Positions 1 through 10,319 of a stretch of DNA of 64,000 bases are shown piece by piece. The first letter of the stretch is position 1; the number at the start of each line of letters is the position of its first letter. A program made the position numbers and the translations under genes. Below the pieces are notes generated by a model. That model was not told where the DNA came from. It searched no databases and worked only from the letters and a program-made list of their open reading frames with translations. This stretch comes from Pyrrhosoma nymphula (taxonomy: Eukaryota; Arthropoda; Insecta; Odonata; Coenagrionidae): contig OY754337.1 of the NCBI GenBank assembly GCA_963573305.1, forward strand, positions 53,519,164-53,583,163, given 5' to 3'.

Positions 1-2135
1 TTCTGTCCTCTCCTCACTTCTTTACCGTATTCCCTGACTGGTGCCATAACATTCACTGCCACACAACCATTCAGTAGCTCGCAAATTAGTAGATGCAAAT
101 GGCGTGGCAGGAAATGAAACGAAATTCTTCACAAGTGTTATTGTTTTCTACACTAGTTAGAAGTGTTAATAAAAACTGCTCTTAAGAGTAGTATATTAAA
201 GGCAAAAGTATACAATTTACATTTGCAATACGACGTATACTTGAAGAGTAAGAATCGTACAAGCGTACAGTAAGCTACCCATACTAGCAAATGATGGTAT
301 AATTAGATCACTGCCTATAATGTGGTGGTTGAAATTTTTATCACGACGGCCATAAATCTTACTAGGACAAACATTTGAATGAAATGTCCAATCTAGCTTT
401 TTTTTAATCCAAGATTTTTCAATTTTTTACATGAGTATCAAATTGGACTACACATAAAAACAAAGCACCTCTTTCCAAATTGCGTGGGTCTAATTTATAC
501 AGACATCAACGGAAGAAGAATTGGGACCCTAGATGTAAAAATAGAAACTATAAAATAGATGAAAAGTAGTGAAAAAAGAAATGAAAATGGCAAAGGAAAG
601 GAAAACGTGAAACAGATGACAATAATTTTAAGAAAAGAATTGCTAGGAGAGTATAAGAGCTGAATCTCCAGAATTTTTACAGGCTCTGACACTGAAGATT
701 ATTTAAGGATGCTGTTTAATGCATTCAAATATTGTTCGTGAAATATCATTCGCAGGGCATTATTCTCTTGTTATTTTCCATTTAACATATTTTTTTGAAA
801 GAACAACAGTAAGCACAATTTTCTCAAATCCATTTAATCCATATGTCTATCAAGTTGTGGATTTTAATGCACTTTAATGAACATCATGTCTAGCAGCCTG
901 GAAATTTAAATGTGAATGCGACTGAATAATTTTTATTGGAACGTGCCAATTGGCAACATACTTCAGTAACCATTAAGTAATTGTAATTATATTGACAAAA
1001 CATAGTGCATAATTAATTTTTGGCATATAACGCATCTTGAGGAAGTTATGTGGATTGGTTATCTTTCTGATGTTATTTTCAGTGACTATACCCTTCAGTT
1101 AATATATTCATGAATATGCCAGTAAATTGATAAATACCATAGACTCTTTGAATAACTGAATAATGACCAGCCCACCTTGTAGAGTATTTCGTTTGCACAT
1201 GACTTTTCTACACCCTAATACATCCATAAATGTCTTGTCATTGACAATCTCTCCTCTAAATTGAGTTAGCATTTACATATTATTGTTTGGAATACACATA
1301 ACATATGCTGGTATATAGCTTCATAACGGCAAGTACGCATTAATTTATAAATCAGCCAAAATGAACAGAGGTAGGTCGTATGTATCATAATTTAAGCATC
1401 AAAACAGATAAAGACTCGTTTACCATCAAGGAAATAAATGGCAACGTTAAAATTGCGAAACTATTGAAAAACAAGAAATTTGTGAAGGAAGATAGGAATT
1501 CATCGTCTGCAGATGAGCTCTAGATATTACGATCCCAATGATACGAAAACCCATGCTACTTTTTATTCTGCATTCTTCCCGTGCCATTTAAATTGGGTAA
1601 ATATTAAGTAAGAGAACATAATGCTAAACGCTACTCACACATCGTTGCAGTAAGTACTGGAAGATAAACCTTCCATCAAAGGTGGAGCGTTCACTCAAAT
1701 AGATTGCACTCTTAGTAGTTGCGAGATGGGAGTCGTTTTCCGGGAAGAAAAAATAAGACGCGCTAGACATCTGGGCGTTCGAGTCAGAGACGAGCTGCCA
1801 GCCGAAATTAAAAGGGTCTCTGCTAAGCCGTCCAGTCGAATTCGAGTCGAGACGTTTATTCCCTATCCGCTCGTTCTCCCGGCATGCAACTGCGGAATGT
1901 GAGGCTTTTCCACCGTCTAACTCTTTCCCCCTTGTGACAAGCAAGTGAGTATATGAGGAAGTACGCAAGCATTTCTAACATGAAATATCGTACCAAATAT
2001 ATATTACTAATTTCTTGTAAGTATTGTGAATTGTAGTCCAGATGAAGGAAAAATAAGCTTGAGTAACGTTAGCTAATGAGTGAATAACATCTATTACTCT
2101 ACCAGTGCCTAATTTATTCCGAAAAGAGATATATA
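1..2135. other. AT-rich intergenic DNA, no gene seen
   Basis: Both strands hold only short, low-complexity open frames with no recognisable motif. I see no tRNA-like boxes, terminal repeats or tandem arrays. Confidence 0.6.
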
Positions 2136-2139
2136 AGTT

Positions 2140-2490
2140 ATCATTATAGAGAGGACGAGGAAATATGACATTGGGATATATTTCAACGAACGAATGGGAT
2201 CAGAATTGAGAAATTGCTCGGAGGAATGAAAGAGGAAAAAACCATATGGATCACTATCAGTAAGGCAAGTCCCAGATGGATAGGCCACGCTTCGAAACAA
2301 CAAATTCTTAAGGAACACAATAGGAGGAAAAATATAAAGAAAAGCCCATAGAGGAAGACAAAGAGACAAATACATGGGCGAACTAAAATGGGGTATGAAA
2401 TGAAAAAGGCTGCATTCGCGTTAAAGAGATAGTATGGGACTGGGTAGAATGGTGGGCAGCAGTGAACGAATCTTGGGATTCAAGAAGTGA
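2140..2490 (+). pseudogene. 3' relic of a non-LTR retrotransposon ORF
   Basis: Read across several frames, this stretch gives the C-terminal signature that follows the reverse transcriptase domain in RTE-like elements. A segment like SPRWIGHASKQQILKEH corresponds to the usual R-WIGH-LRH-LL block. A Lys/Arg-rich GK-PRGRP-like stretch follows, with the frame broken at about 2332, and then VEWWAAVNESWDSR, which matches the common terminal EWRAAVNQSWD motif. There is no start codon, RT core or endonuclease, so this is a 5'-truncated, decayed copy. The family assignment rests on remembered motif patterns, not on a search. Confidence 0.6.
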
Positions 2491-2540
2491 GCAATTTCTA
2501 ATAACTGCGGAGCTGTTCGCGCAGTAACATTAACGGAGTA

Positions 2541-2930
2541 TATTAGATTAGATTAGATTGTTGTTGGGGGGGCCTTCGTCAGGAGCCCGGGCACTTAGAC
2601 CTTTCTTGGTCCATTGTGCCAACCCCATGCCTGTCTGCCACTTGCAGACAGGGGACAAGAGCACCTCGGTAGAGGTATGGAGGATTGGCCTCCCCCTGCC
2701 TCACCCCAGTACCAGGTATGGAGGATGTCCTCCCTCCAACCGGCCCGGTTTGGCCTGGCCTGGCCTCTCAGGCCTGCCGGTATAGGTATGGAGGGAGTAT
2801 CATCTCTCCATCCATGCCTGGTTGAGGTATGGAGGAGGGTCACCCATCCAACCACTGTCCGGGCCCAACGTTGCTTAACTTCGGTGTTCTGATGGGAACC
2901 GGTGTTTCAACGTGGCTAGGCCCTTGCCCC
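2541..2930 (-). mobile_element. 5S-rRNA-headed SINE (SINE3-like), complete with 11-bp TSD
   Basis: On the minus strand the element starts near 2930 with about 95 nt that follow 5S rRNA: CACCGAAGTTAAGCAACGTT, then GGGC, and TTGGATGGGTGACC. These are the region around the internal control elements and the 3' domain of 5S RNA. A G/C-rich body follows with repeated AGGTATGGAGG-type words, then a short TCTAA-repeat tail. The 11-bp direct repeat TTAACGGAGTA flanks it exactly (2530-2540 and 2931-2941), as expected for target-primed insertion by a partner LINE. 5S-headed SINEs use the internal 5S promoter and RNA polymerase III. The body is not recognised, so I cannot name the family or the partner LINE. 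Confidence 0.88.
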
Positions 2931-2954
2931 TTAACGGAGTAACCAGCTGATGGT

Positions 2955-3060
2955 CACACTTGTGTGTGAAATTTACAGTGCAAAAAATTATTCACCCAAA
3001 CTGGGATTCGAACTCAAACCCTCCCAGACATCGTCTGCTACTGTGATTTTTAATGGAGGG
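2955..3060 (-). mobile_element. tRNA-headed SINE relic
   Basis: The minus strand carries a B-box-like GTTCGAATCCC (3003-3012) preceded by a degraded tRNA-like arm. It is followed by GGTGAATAATTTTT and then AAATTTCACAC. The same post-tRNA arrangement recurs at 43.2 and 45.9 kb, so this is probably one old SINE family. The A box is not convincing and no TSD was found. Confidence 0.45.
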
Positions 3061-3064
3061 TTTA

Positions 3065-3815
3065 AGGATCGAGCTGTCATCAAAGGCACAGTGCATAAAA
3101 TGCCATGAAGTCCCCTTGAGTGTAAGTGGTAAGCGCTACCGTCCACGAGGTGTTCATTAAATAAAATTCCATATATATTTCATGCATATTAAGCCTCATT
3201 GTTAGCCGAGAAATTCACAGAAATAGGAAAAAACCCATTCAAATTTAAATTGGCCATTTACCACTTAAGTAATTTTTTTCATACTTCATAAAAGTCTAAA
3301 AGACGAAACTCCGATTGAGATTTCTATTTAGTTTAACTTTAGTCTGCAGGAATTGGTTTTTTAATTTAGGTATGGTCAAATGACTTTTAGACTACCCGAA
3401 TGACAATGTATTTTGGAATAATTTTTGTGCTTTAAAGTTAAGTTGAAGAGTTTAAATGCCTTTTATTTGATGTTTTATCTGATTGATTTTGAGGCAACCA
3501 GTTCTTAAAAGACAAGTAATAATTTATAAAATGCATAAATTATTAAGTAGGTAGTTATTTTTGTATCCCGTACGTAATACAAAACTTGTTTAATTTCAAT
3601 TTTAAGATTCAACACAGCAACAACAAAAGCAATGACTTGCAATTTAAACTTAAAACACATATATCTTGTTGATGTATAATTTTAAACATTAAAGTGCGCT
3701 CAATAAAAAGTTATTTATTTTTAAATATTGCCCCATACGTAACGTCAAATATGGGACACCTTTTCAGGTGTTCACTTAGACAAATTCAAAGAATTATTTC
3801 CTAGGAGTCCCAGTC
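3065..3815. other. AT-rich DNA, nothing recognised
   Basis: The stretch is composed of A/T tracts. No coding, repeat or RNA signal could be supported. Confidence 0.5.
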
Positions 3816-4150
3816 CATATGTGGTTCCATGTTATTCTAATTTATGTGGGCTCCTTCATTTACCAGTTTTTACTCCCATAAGAAAGGAATTAGATTCTGT
3901 GCAGAGGTTTCTTCTTTAGTTTTTTTATTACTTGGCCTAGGCTTGAAAATTTTAGAATCAGATGAAAGAAAGAGTAAATATGTTTTATTCTTGCATTTAA
4001 TTTTCGTACTCACTTTGTATTTTCCTGAATTTTGAGTTTTTCTATCCGAAATCGTAATTTCCTCTTTTTAAATTATAGGAGTTGGAATTTACTTGGAAAC
4101 CGCAGCGTATAATGTAAATGGGAACTTATGTCCGAAGAACCTATGACTTA

Positions 4151-4414
4151 AATTTCTGTTTGAGGCTTTCGCAGCGCTGTTGTACTGGTTTCTCCATGTT
4201 TTTCGGGCAAAGCTGCGTCGGTGTATCTTTACGATGACGTTTCGTAGCCAATGCAGGCCACATCTTCAGATCAAGTCCGAAGATCGTAGCCAATGCAGGC
4301 CACATCTTCAGATCAAGTCTTCGGACTTGATCTGAAGATGTGGCCTGCATTGGCTACGAAACGTCATCGTAAAGATACACCGACGCAGCTTTGCCCGAAA
4401 AACATGGAGAAACC
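4151..4414 (+). mobile_element. PLE-like foldback insertion A with 13-bp TSD
   Basis: The direct repeat AACCTATGACTTA flanks the insert (4138-4150 and 4415-4427). After an unpaired leader of 35 nt come two perfectly complementary 93-bp arms (4186-4278 and 4323-4415, the last base shared with the TSD). The right arm reads CTGAAGATG (4332-4340), a 6-bp stem GTGGCC/GGCTAC with a 6-nt loop, then GAAACG (4358-4363). The left arm gives the same motif on the minus strand, and the spacer holds another minus-strand copy (4286-4311) that lacks the GAAAC. This hairpin resembles the hammerhead-type motif known from Penelope-like elements. There is no ORF. The assignment to PLE is inference; the insertion with TSD is seen directly. 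Confidence 0.8.
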
Positions 4415-4718
4415 AACCTATGACTTAGGTTAAATGATAAATATACTTAACGGAATTAAAGCGATATTCATTTTATCCAATGCAACAATTATATTTTTTC
4501 TTCTTCCTATTGAGATTCAATGGGTACTGTTTTATAGTTAGTATAAGAAATAGAAATTATTTTTTTTCTTTCGGGAGATATAGGTCTATACATTTGTAAA
4601 TTATTTACATATTCTCTTTGCCAACGTTTTGTATTTTTATACATGCTTCTTTAGGGCTACAATGAAAGTTATTGGGCACATTGTGCATCAATTGGACGTG
4701 GTTTTACAATTTTGGTAC

Positions 4719-4925
4719 ATAGATATGTTAAAATTATGTATACATATATTTTTTCAAGTTACCACAGAGAGAGTTCTTTCTGAATTAATTTTTAGATGCC
4801 ATGGTTTGATGATACCTTAGGTGCTATTTTTTGTTTTTTGTCAATCGTTGTACATTTAGGTGCTTTCAAAAATAAAAATATAATTTAAGAGTTCTTATAG
4901 CATATCAAATTATAATAAATGTTAC
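4719..4925 (+). repeat. Direct repeat partner of 6568-6755
   Basis: It starts at TAGATATGTTAAAATTAT and contains GAGTTCTTTCTGAATTAATT, GGTGCTTTCAAA and CATATCAAATTATAATAAAT. A second, same-orientation copy lies at 6568-6755. The pair brackets the 1-kb foldback and a GC-rich patch. It may be part of the R1 repeat duplicated around them. Confidence 0.7.
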
Positions 4926-5186
4926 TCAATTTGGCGATGTCTGTTTTTTGATTGCAGGATGTTATGCTTTTTGTGATGTGCACCATTTCTTTAAATAAAA
5001 AAATAAATACATAACAAAAAAGAGGTAATGAAGGGAAATCATCTAAAAGAAATAGATTTCATTGTGCACCATATTGTGCGCCGTCAACATATATTTCACT
5101 TTCGTCCTTCCTTTCCTCCTTCCTTTGGTCCTTCGTCGTATTCCCTACCTTTTTAATGGCTATCGCCCTAAACACCACATACCCCT

Positions 5187-6228
5187 CCGGCGCACAGTGG
5201 GACGAAGAACCATTGTGCCACCCAAATTACTCTACACCTCACATAGTTCAACTGTTTGAGCTGGGTTTTTTTTAAATGTTCGTCTTGAATTTGCCCATCG
5301 ATCCCTCTTTCAAGATTTTTGATTTCGGCTAATATATTCCTAGAATTTGTCTCTAAATCTTGTTTTTTTACGAAAAAAAAATAATGATTTTTTGCGCAAA
5401 TGTGACCCTACGGAGTGCAAGATCGGGTTTTTTTGAAATATTTTCAGATGAGAATCTTCTTTTCGATAAATATTTTTAAAACTTTCTGCGTGAAACTGCG
5501 GAGAAAAATTTTTCATATCCCAAAAAACGGCCAAAATGTTCCAAAACTTTTCGTGGAGAAGTGATTTTTTTACTGAAAAATTATGCACTTTTGGAAGAAA
5601 AATTACTGAACAAAAAGTGTTTAGAATCATTTAAGAAGTGCTCATAAATTTTTTCAGAATTTTTGGACACATTTTTGGACATTTCAAAAAATGACTGAAA
5701 AAACAAAAAATTTTTGTATTTGGCCATTTTTTGAAATATCCAAAAATGTGTCCAAACATTCTGAAAACATTTATGAGCATTCCTTAAATGATTCTAAACA
5801 CTTTTTGTTCAGTAAATTTTCTTCCAAAAGTGCATAATTTTTCAGTAAAAAAATCACTTCTCCACGAAAAGATTTTGAATATTTTGGCCGTTTTTGGGGA
5901 TATGAACATTTTTTATCCGCACTTTCATGCAAACAGTTTTTTAGTATTTATCGAATCAAAGATTCTCAGCTGAAACTTTACAAAAAAAAATCCGATTTTG
6001 CGCTCCGTATGGTCACATTTGCGCAAAAAATCATTTTTTTTTCGTAAAAAACAAGATTTGGAGACACATTCTAGGAATATATGAGCCGAAATCAAATATC
6101 CCGAAAGAGGGATCGATGGGAAAATTCAAGAAGAACATGTAACAAAAAAATCAGCTCAAACAGTTGAACTATGTGAGGTGTAGAGTAATTTGGGTAGCAC
6201 AATGGCGCTTCGTCCCAGTGTGCGGCGG
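5187..6228. mobile_element. Foldback element of about 1.04 kb with long terminal inverted repeats
   Basis: The outer ends pair as CGCACAGTGGGACGAAG (5191 onward) against CTTCGTCCCAGTGTGCGG (ending near 6226). Pairing then continues inward almost to the centre near 5700, giving arms of about 500 bp with modest divergence. Matching landmarks include CTCTACACCTCACATAGTTC, CCCATCGATCCCTCTTTC, CAAATGTGACC and CACTTCTCCACGAAAAG. The interior is rich in T and A runs and holds no transposase-like ORF; the apparent ORFs on the two strands are mirror images of the arms. No target duplication was identified, so the superfamily is unknown. Confidence 0.8.
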
Positions 6229-6545
6229 GTCGCAGGGTCATGTGTAGATGCAGATGCAGGGATAGCGCCTGCAACACCGGAGCCCCAGACAAACTCCGGT
6301 CTTGCTTGCTCGATGCCGGAGCAAGCGGGGCACCTCCGGGGCGCACTCCTCGCTCCGGGGCCCGCCCGTGGAATCCGCGGTCGAAATTTCAGTCAGGGAA
6401 CGGGGAGCAAAAGAGGGGTGGAGCAGGATACAGGGGTGTGGAGGGAGGGAATCTGTTTTAGGGGGGGAGGTAGGGTTTTTAGAGGTACGCGCGAGGGTAA
6501 GGACCGGTGATGGGGCCAAACGGAAGAGATGCAATTGCTCCGGAA
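6229..6545. other. GC- and CpG-rich patch, unclassified
   Basis: The base composition changes sharply to G/C-rich with many CpG dinucleotides, unlike the flanks. Open frames are present on both strands, as expected for GC-rich DNA, but none shows a domain. It could be the 5' part of a retroelement or a former promoter-like island. Confidence 0.4.
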
Positions 6546-6567
6546 GACACGATTTTACGGATGCGCA

Positions 6568-6755
6568 CTAGATATGTAAAAATTATACATATGATTTTTC
6601 AAGTTATCTCAGAGTGAGTTCCTTCTGAATTGATTGTTTGATGATATCTTTGTTGCTATGTATTGTTTTTTGTAAATTGTTGTAAATTTAGGTGCTTTCA
6701 AATATAAAAAACATTAAGTGTTGCTACAACATATCAAATTATAATAAATTTTATA
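6568..6755 (+). repeat. Direct repeat partner of 4719-4925
   Basis: This copy shows the same order of words as 4719-4925 (TAGATATGTAAAAATTATAC, GAGTTCCTTCTGAATTGATT, TTTAGGTGCTTTCAAA, CATATCAAATTATAATAAAT), with indels and base changes. Confidence 0.7.
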
Positions 6756-8655
6756 AGTCTCAGATTTTAGTCTGTCAGAACTTGTCTCAGATTTCATAGC
6801 ACTGAGGAGCACATTGTGGGAGTAAAAGCGGTGAAACTTTTCGCTGTGGAAATACTGCTAGAAGGTAGACTGTTAAGTCAAAGTAGATAAAGCCTACACC
6901 ACATTTAAAATAATTTGGACTGAAGAAATAATAAACTAGCTGGAATTATATCACACCCATTCATATCATTCATTCCTATCACTGGTAAACTTCAAGACAT
7001 ATGGTTCATATCGTTGTTAAACTATTATTGTATAAAGAATATCTCTCATATCTTTAGATTTTTCATGCACTAGCATATCATACCTTGTACTCAATTGCAA
7101 CTTATTATTTATTTGCGAAATAGTTATTTTTTAATCATTATTTTTTATTTTTTACGCTCGTGTTATGATGAATAGCTTGTAATTGTCTCATGATAGATGA
7201 TTGAGGATCCCCAATAAAGCTACTTAGGGCTCACATTGAAACTTAGTTCATTTAGACACATATTTAAAATTGTAATGAGAAATAAACTATCCATCCGACT
7301 ATTTATGAGACAAGGGGATTATGACAGTGGGTAGAGTAAAAGCCGTGCGGAAGGGTCACGTAGGTAAAAAAACTTTTTGGTATTTATTACGTCCTTGCAT
7401 TTGTTTTTTTCTTCATTTAATATTTTCGGACGTACGAACTTTATAATTTATTTCTTAATAAAAAATATGAAATACAATAAAAATAGGAGCAAGCGAAGCA
7501 AACAAGTCATTTCAAATTCGGCAATTATCAAAATAATTGTGGTTAATGGCAAAGTAATTTGAGAATAAATCAACAGCTTTTCATTTAATATGCTTCGGAA
7601 GTTTACGTTTTTCGCTTCTGATGTTCCCACTGTACGAGTGGAATTAAAATACAAATGGACAGTTCAGCTTTAAAACTTAAAAATGGGAGAAAAGATTTAA
7701 AAAAATTAGGTTTTGAATTGTCCTTTCGATTGAGAGAAAGATTTGCCACTCGAACACTGACTCGCAGCTCCTGTTTTGGTCGAAGACATGACAGAGATAA
7801 ACTCGGAGGGTTTATTTACGATTAGTCATAACTTACCTACACAATGGCTTTCGGCAATGATTGCCACTCATCAAATATCAGTTTCTTTCACTGTGAGCAT
7901 TCATGCCAACAAATTTATAACATCATTTAAAACTAAAACTCTTGAGATACTTTAGCTTCGAATAGTAATTTTTCCCTCTCCAACATTTAATATGTGAACC
8001 CATGCTAACTCTTCAAAAATATACTTACTATACGCCTCCATATTTTCTCGCAAAATGTTTCTTCTATAACGTTCCAAGCAATTCATAAGAGACCTTTCCG
8101 CGTCCAGACGGCAATATAGTTCTACGTTATCAATTCAATCTACCCATTTGGCCCTCAGTGTCCTTCTCAAGAGCAAGGTTTTGAAGCTATTTAAAGCATT
8201 CAGTTTGCTTTTCCACTAGTCCATATCCCCCTAGGGCAAAATAAATGCATTGTTATTTTAAAACTATTAAATTCTCACAAAGAGAAAGGTTAGGAGCGTA
8301 ATTCCATGAGCTAAGTTTTGGCCATTGTACGTGAAATGACTTTCACCTTTCTACTAAAGCCTATTGCATTCCATCGCATGGAAGAATAGAGCGGAGAGCT
8401 CACCCAGAATTTATCTCGAGAAACTGACAAAAGATACAATACATACACTTCTTACGGTAACGAACTAATTCATTTGTTTTCACGAATTAACCAAGGAAAA
8501 GTTGAGGCAGTGAATGTCATAATGTTTCGCTAAATTCATTCGAAAGGTGGCATCAGCTATAAGAACACAACCGATATATACTAGAAATGTCTATTTAACA
8601 TTTCTCCGAACCTTGGCTCAAAAAAACACGAGAATGACGAAATACAACTCAAATT
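6756..8655. other. AT-rich intergenic DNA, no gene seen
   Basis: The stretch holds only short frames. No repeat boundary, tRNA-like box or domain could be supported. Confidence 0.5.
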
Positions 8656-8757
8656 GTTTTTTACCCCAGATTTCCTATCTTTTACTCCCATAAGCAAAAC
8701 ATTTGAATCTGTGAAGGGCTTTATTTTTGTTATTTTGAAATAACTTGCACTCAAGAT

Positions 8758-8860
8758 GAAAGAAAAAGACTGGCAATTTTCCTTACTTGTGGAAAATTGC
8801 CAGTCTTTTCTTCTTTCATGATGTTATTCCACAAAATCAAGGCTGAAACAGCAACTTTTA
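8758..8860 (-). mobile_element. Small foldback insertion L with 12-bp TSD
   Basis: The direct repeat TGCACTCAAGAT (8746-8757 and 8861-8872) flanks a 103-bp insert. It has a hairpin of about 30-bp arms (8756-8782 with 8791-8819) and, on the minus strand, a leader of about 41 nt containing TTTTGTGGAATAAC. That leader core is shared with insertions C and D, and loosely with B. There is no clear CTGAnGATG motif, so it is assigned to the family by architecture and leader only. Confidence 0.65.
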
Positions 8861-9017
8861 TGCACTCAAGATATTGGGTTGAAATTTTCACTATCGGATG
8901 ACTAAAAGAATGAAGTATTTAAATATTGCCTTCGGTTTCCATAAACACTTTATATTTGTCTAAAAATGGGTTTTAGCTTCCAAAACCGTCCTTTGTTACA
9001 ATTTCAACAATAAAGCC

Positions 9018-9570
9018 TGTTGCTCACGGTAAAATGTTCGGTAAAACGTTTTATAAAACCAACTAATTTTATAAAAATGAGCTTGATAACGATAAAACCG
9101 TTTTATAAAACCGAGTTTTATAAAAAAGTTTTACGGAATAGGACAGGTTCTATTTCCATAAAACCGTTTTATGCATCAACCAATGAGATGTTCCGCTCAT
9201 CGCGTTGATATTAATCTCGTATCCATGGGAAGCCAAACAAGGAAAACGTAAACAAACATGGCAGGAAGTTCATGGAACGTTGAGGCAGTATCCTTCATTT
9301 TAGAAGAATTAATTAGAGCCGTAACACCGTTGAGTGTGATCAGAAAGTAAGTAAATAAACAATACATATAGTTTTTAACCTAATAGTCAACCAAAAGAGA
9401 GTGCATTATTCACTTCACGTGTTCGCAAAGCGTCTCATAGATGGCAGGAGATTGCGGTTTTATGAACAGTTTTACCGTGAGCAAGCTAGTACGTTTTACG
9501 TACGATTCATACAACTTTCAATAAAGATTTTTATAAAACTGTTTTATGGAAAATTTTACCGTGAGCAACA
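9018..9570 (+). mobile_element. TIR element with 18-bp perfect terminal repeats and subterminal palindromes
   Basis: The ends TGTTGCTCACGGTAAAAT (9018-9035) and ATTTTACCGTGAGCAACA (9553-9570) are perfect reverse complements. A further copy of the terminal word lies internally at about 9464-9480. Both subterminal zones are packed with GTTTTATAAAAC-type palindromes, as in elements whose transposase binds subterminal repeats. A short exon-like reading frame sits inside at 9258. No target duplication could be matched, so the superfamily is undecided. It interrupts dispersed repeat copy R2. Confidence 0.75.
9258..9346 (+). other. Exon-like start inside the TIR element
   Basis: An ATG at 9258 opens a frame beginning MAGSSWNVEAVSFILEEL. 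It continues for 30 codons and meets a good splice-donor sequence, AAA|GTAAGT, at 9347; without splicing the frame ends in a stop at the same place. This looks like a first coding exon retained from an autonomous transposon or captured from a host gene. The peptide is not recognised, and chance cannot be excluded at this length. Confidence 0.35.
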
Positions 9571-9990
9571 GTCATAAGGATAAACCTGAGCTTTGGATAT
9601 GAATAGAAACTTATGTCTGGCAACCTGATCATTGGCTATGAGCGGGAACTTATGGACGGGGCATTTATGGGTTAAGTACATAAGATTAGATGATAAATAC
9701 AGGCAAATGTTATTTAACGTATATTTCACCCCAACCTCTCCACGTGTTGCTACATGCTATATGCACGTACTACATTGCTTTTTTTTTTAATTCTATGAAT
9801 ATTCCCACTGAAAGTAATCGGACACCATTATTAGTGTAATTCAACAATTTTTCTTGTGCACTTTCCCTCTTTATATAATCACCTAACCAAATACGTAATA
9901 TTTGGAGTATTTAACCGTAGTTAGGATGTCTTTACAATATGATATTTAAATTATATTTTTAAATTAGAACACAAATGTCATGAGTTCTTA

Positions 9991-10319
9991 TATTCCAGTC
10001 ATATTAGATCAAAATACCCCTTTACCTGGAAATAATTCCCTAAAAGGAGATACTTTGCATACACGTAGTACCCAGTAACAGCATGTAAAAAATCAACACT
10101 CATGTATGAAATTCGGCTGTTTTCTTTGATAATGAAGGCCGAATTTCACTCGTTTGACATGTTTCACAAAGCATTGGGGATATAAATAAATGCTCGGGTC
10201 AAAATTTAAAGACCATAAACAGCATATATTTTAGTCCATTTAGTTTTTGTCCTATGTCTCACGGCTTCCAAGAAAAACTTAAATTAATAATCAGGAAACA
10301 GGAATATCTTTGAAAGTTA
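9991..10319. other. Short AT-rich spacer, nothing recognised
   Basis: No feature could be supported between repeat copy R2 and the pseudogene. Confidence 0.4.

Larger units (their letters stand above)
3820..4930. repeat. Unclassified dispersed repeat, copy R1 (host of insertion A)
   Basis: This block shares ordered segments with 8660-9990 (R2) and 11255-12330 (R3). They include a TATGTGGGC start, TTTTACTCCCATAAG, TTGAAA-TTTTAG-ATC, ACTTGGAAAC-GCAG, GGGAACTTATG, a CTATGACTTAGG-type word and TCTTCTTCC-ATTGA. There are no recognisable coding motifs or clear termini, so the class is unknown. In R1 the order is interrupted at 4150 by the foldback insertion A. The copies differ by many indels, so the family is old. 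Confidence 0.6.
8660..9990. repeat. Unclassified dispersed repeat, copy R2 (host of two insertions)
   Basis: It aligns in order with R1 and R3: TTTTACTCCCATAAGCAAAAC, ATTTGAATCTGTG, TTGAAATTTTCACTATCGGATG, GGGAACTTATGGACGGGG, and AAGTAATCGGACACC at the end. It is split by the small foldback L (8758-8860) and by the TIR element at 9018-9570. At the point where R1 carries insertion A, R2 has no comparable insert, which makes it an approximate empty site. Confidence 0.55.

Noticed and set aside
2835..2930. Possible functional 5S rRNA gene
   Set aside because: Only part of 5S RNA is present, it is mutated, and it is joined to a SINE body with TSD.
5340..5973. Two mirror ORFs starting MILNTFCSV on opposite strands
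   Set aside because: They are the two arms of the 1-kb foldback, not genes.
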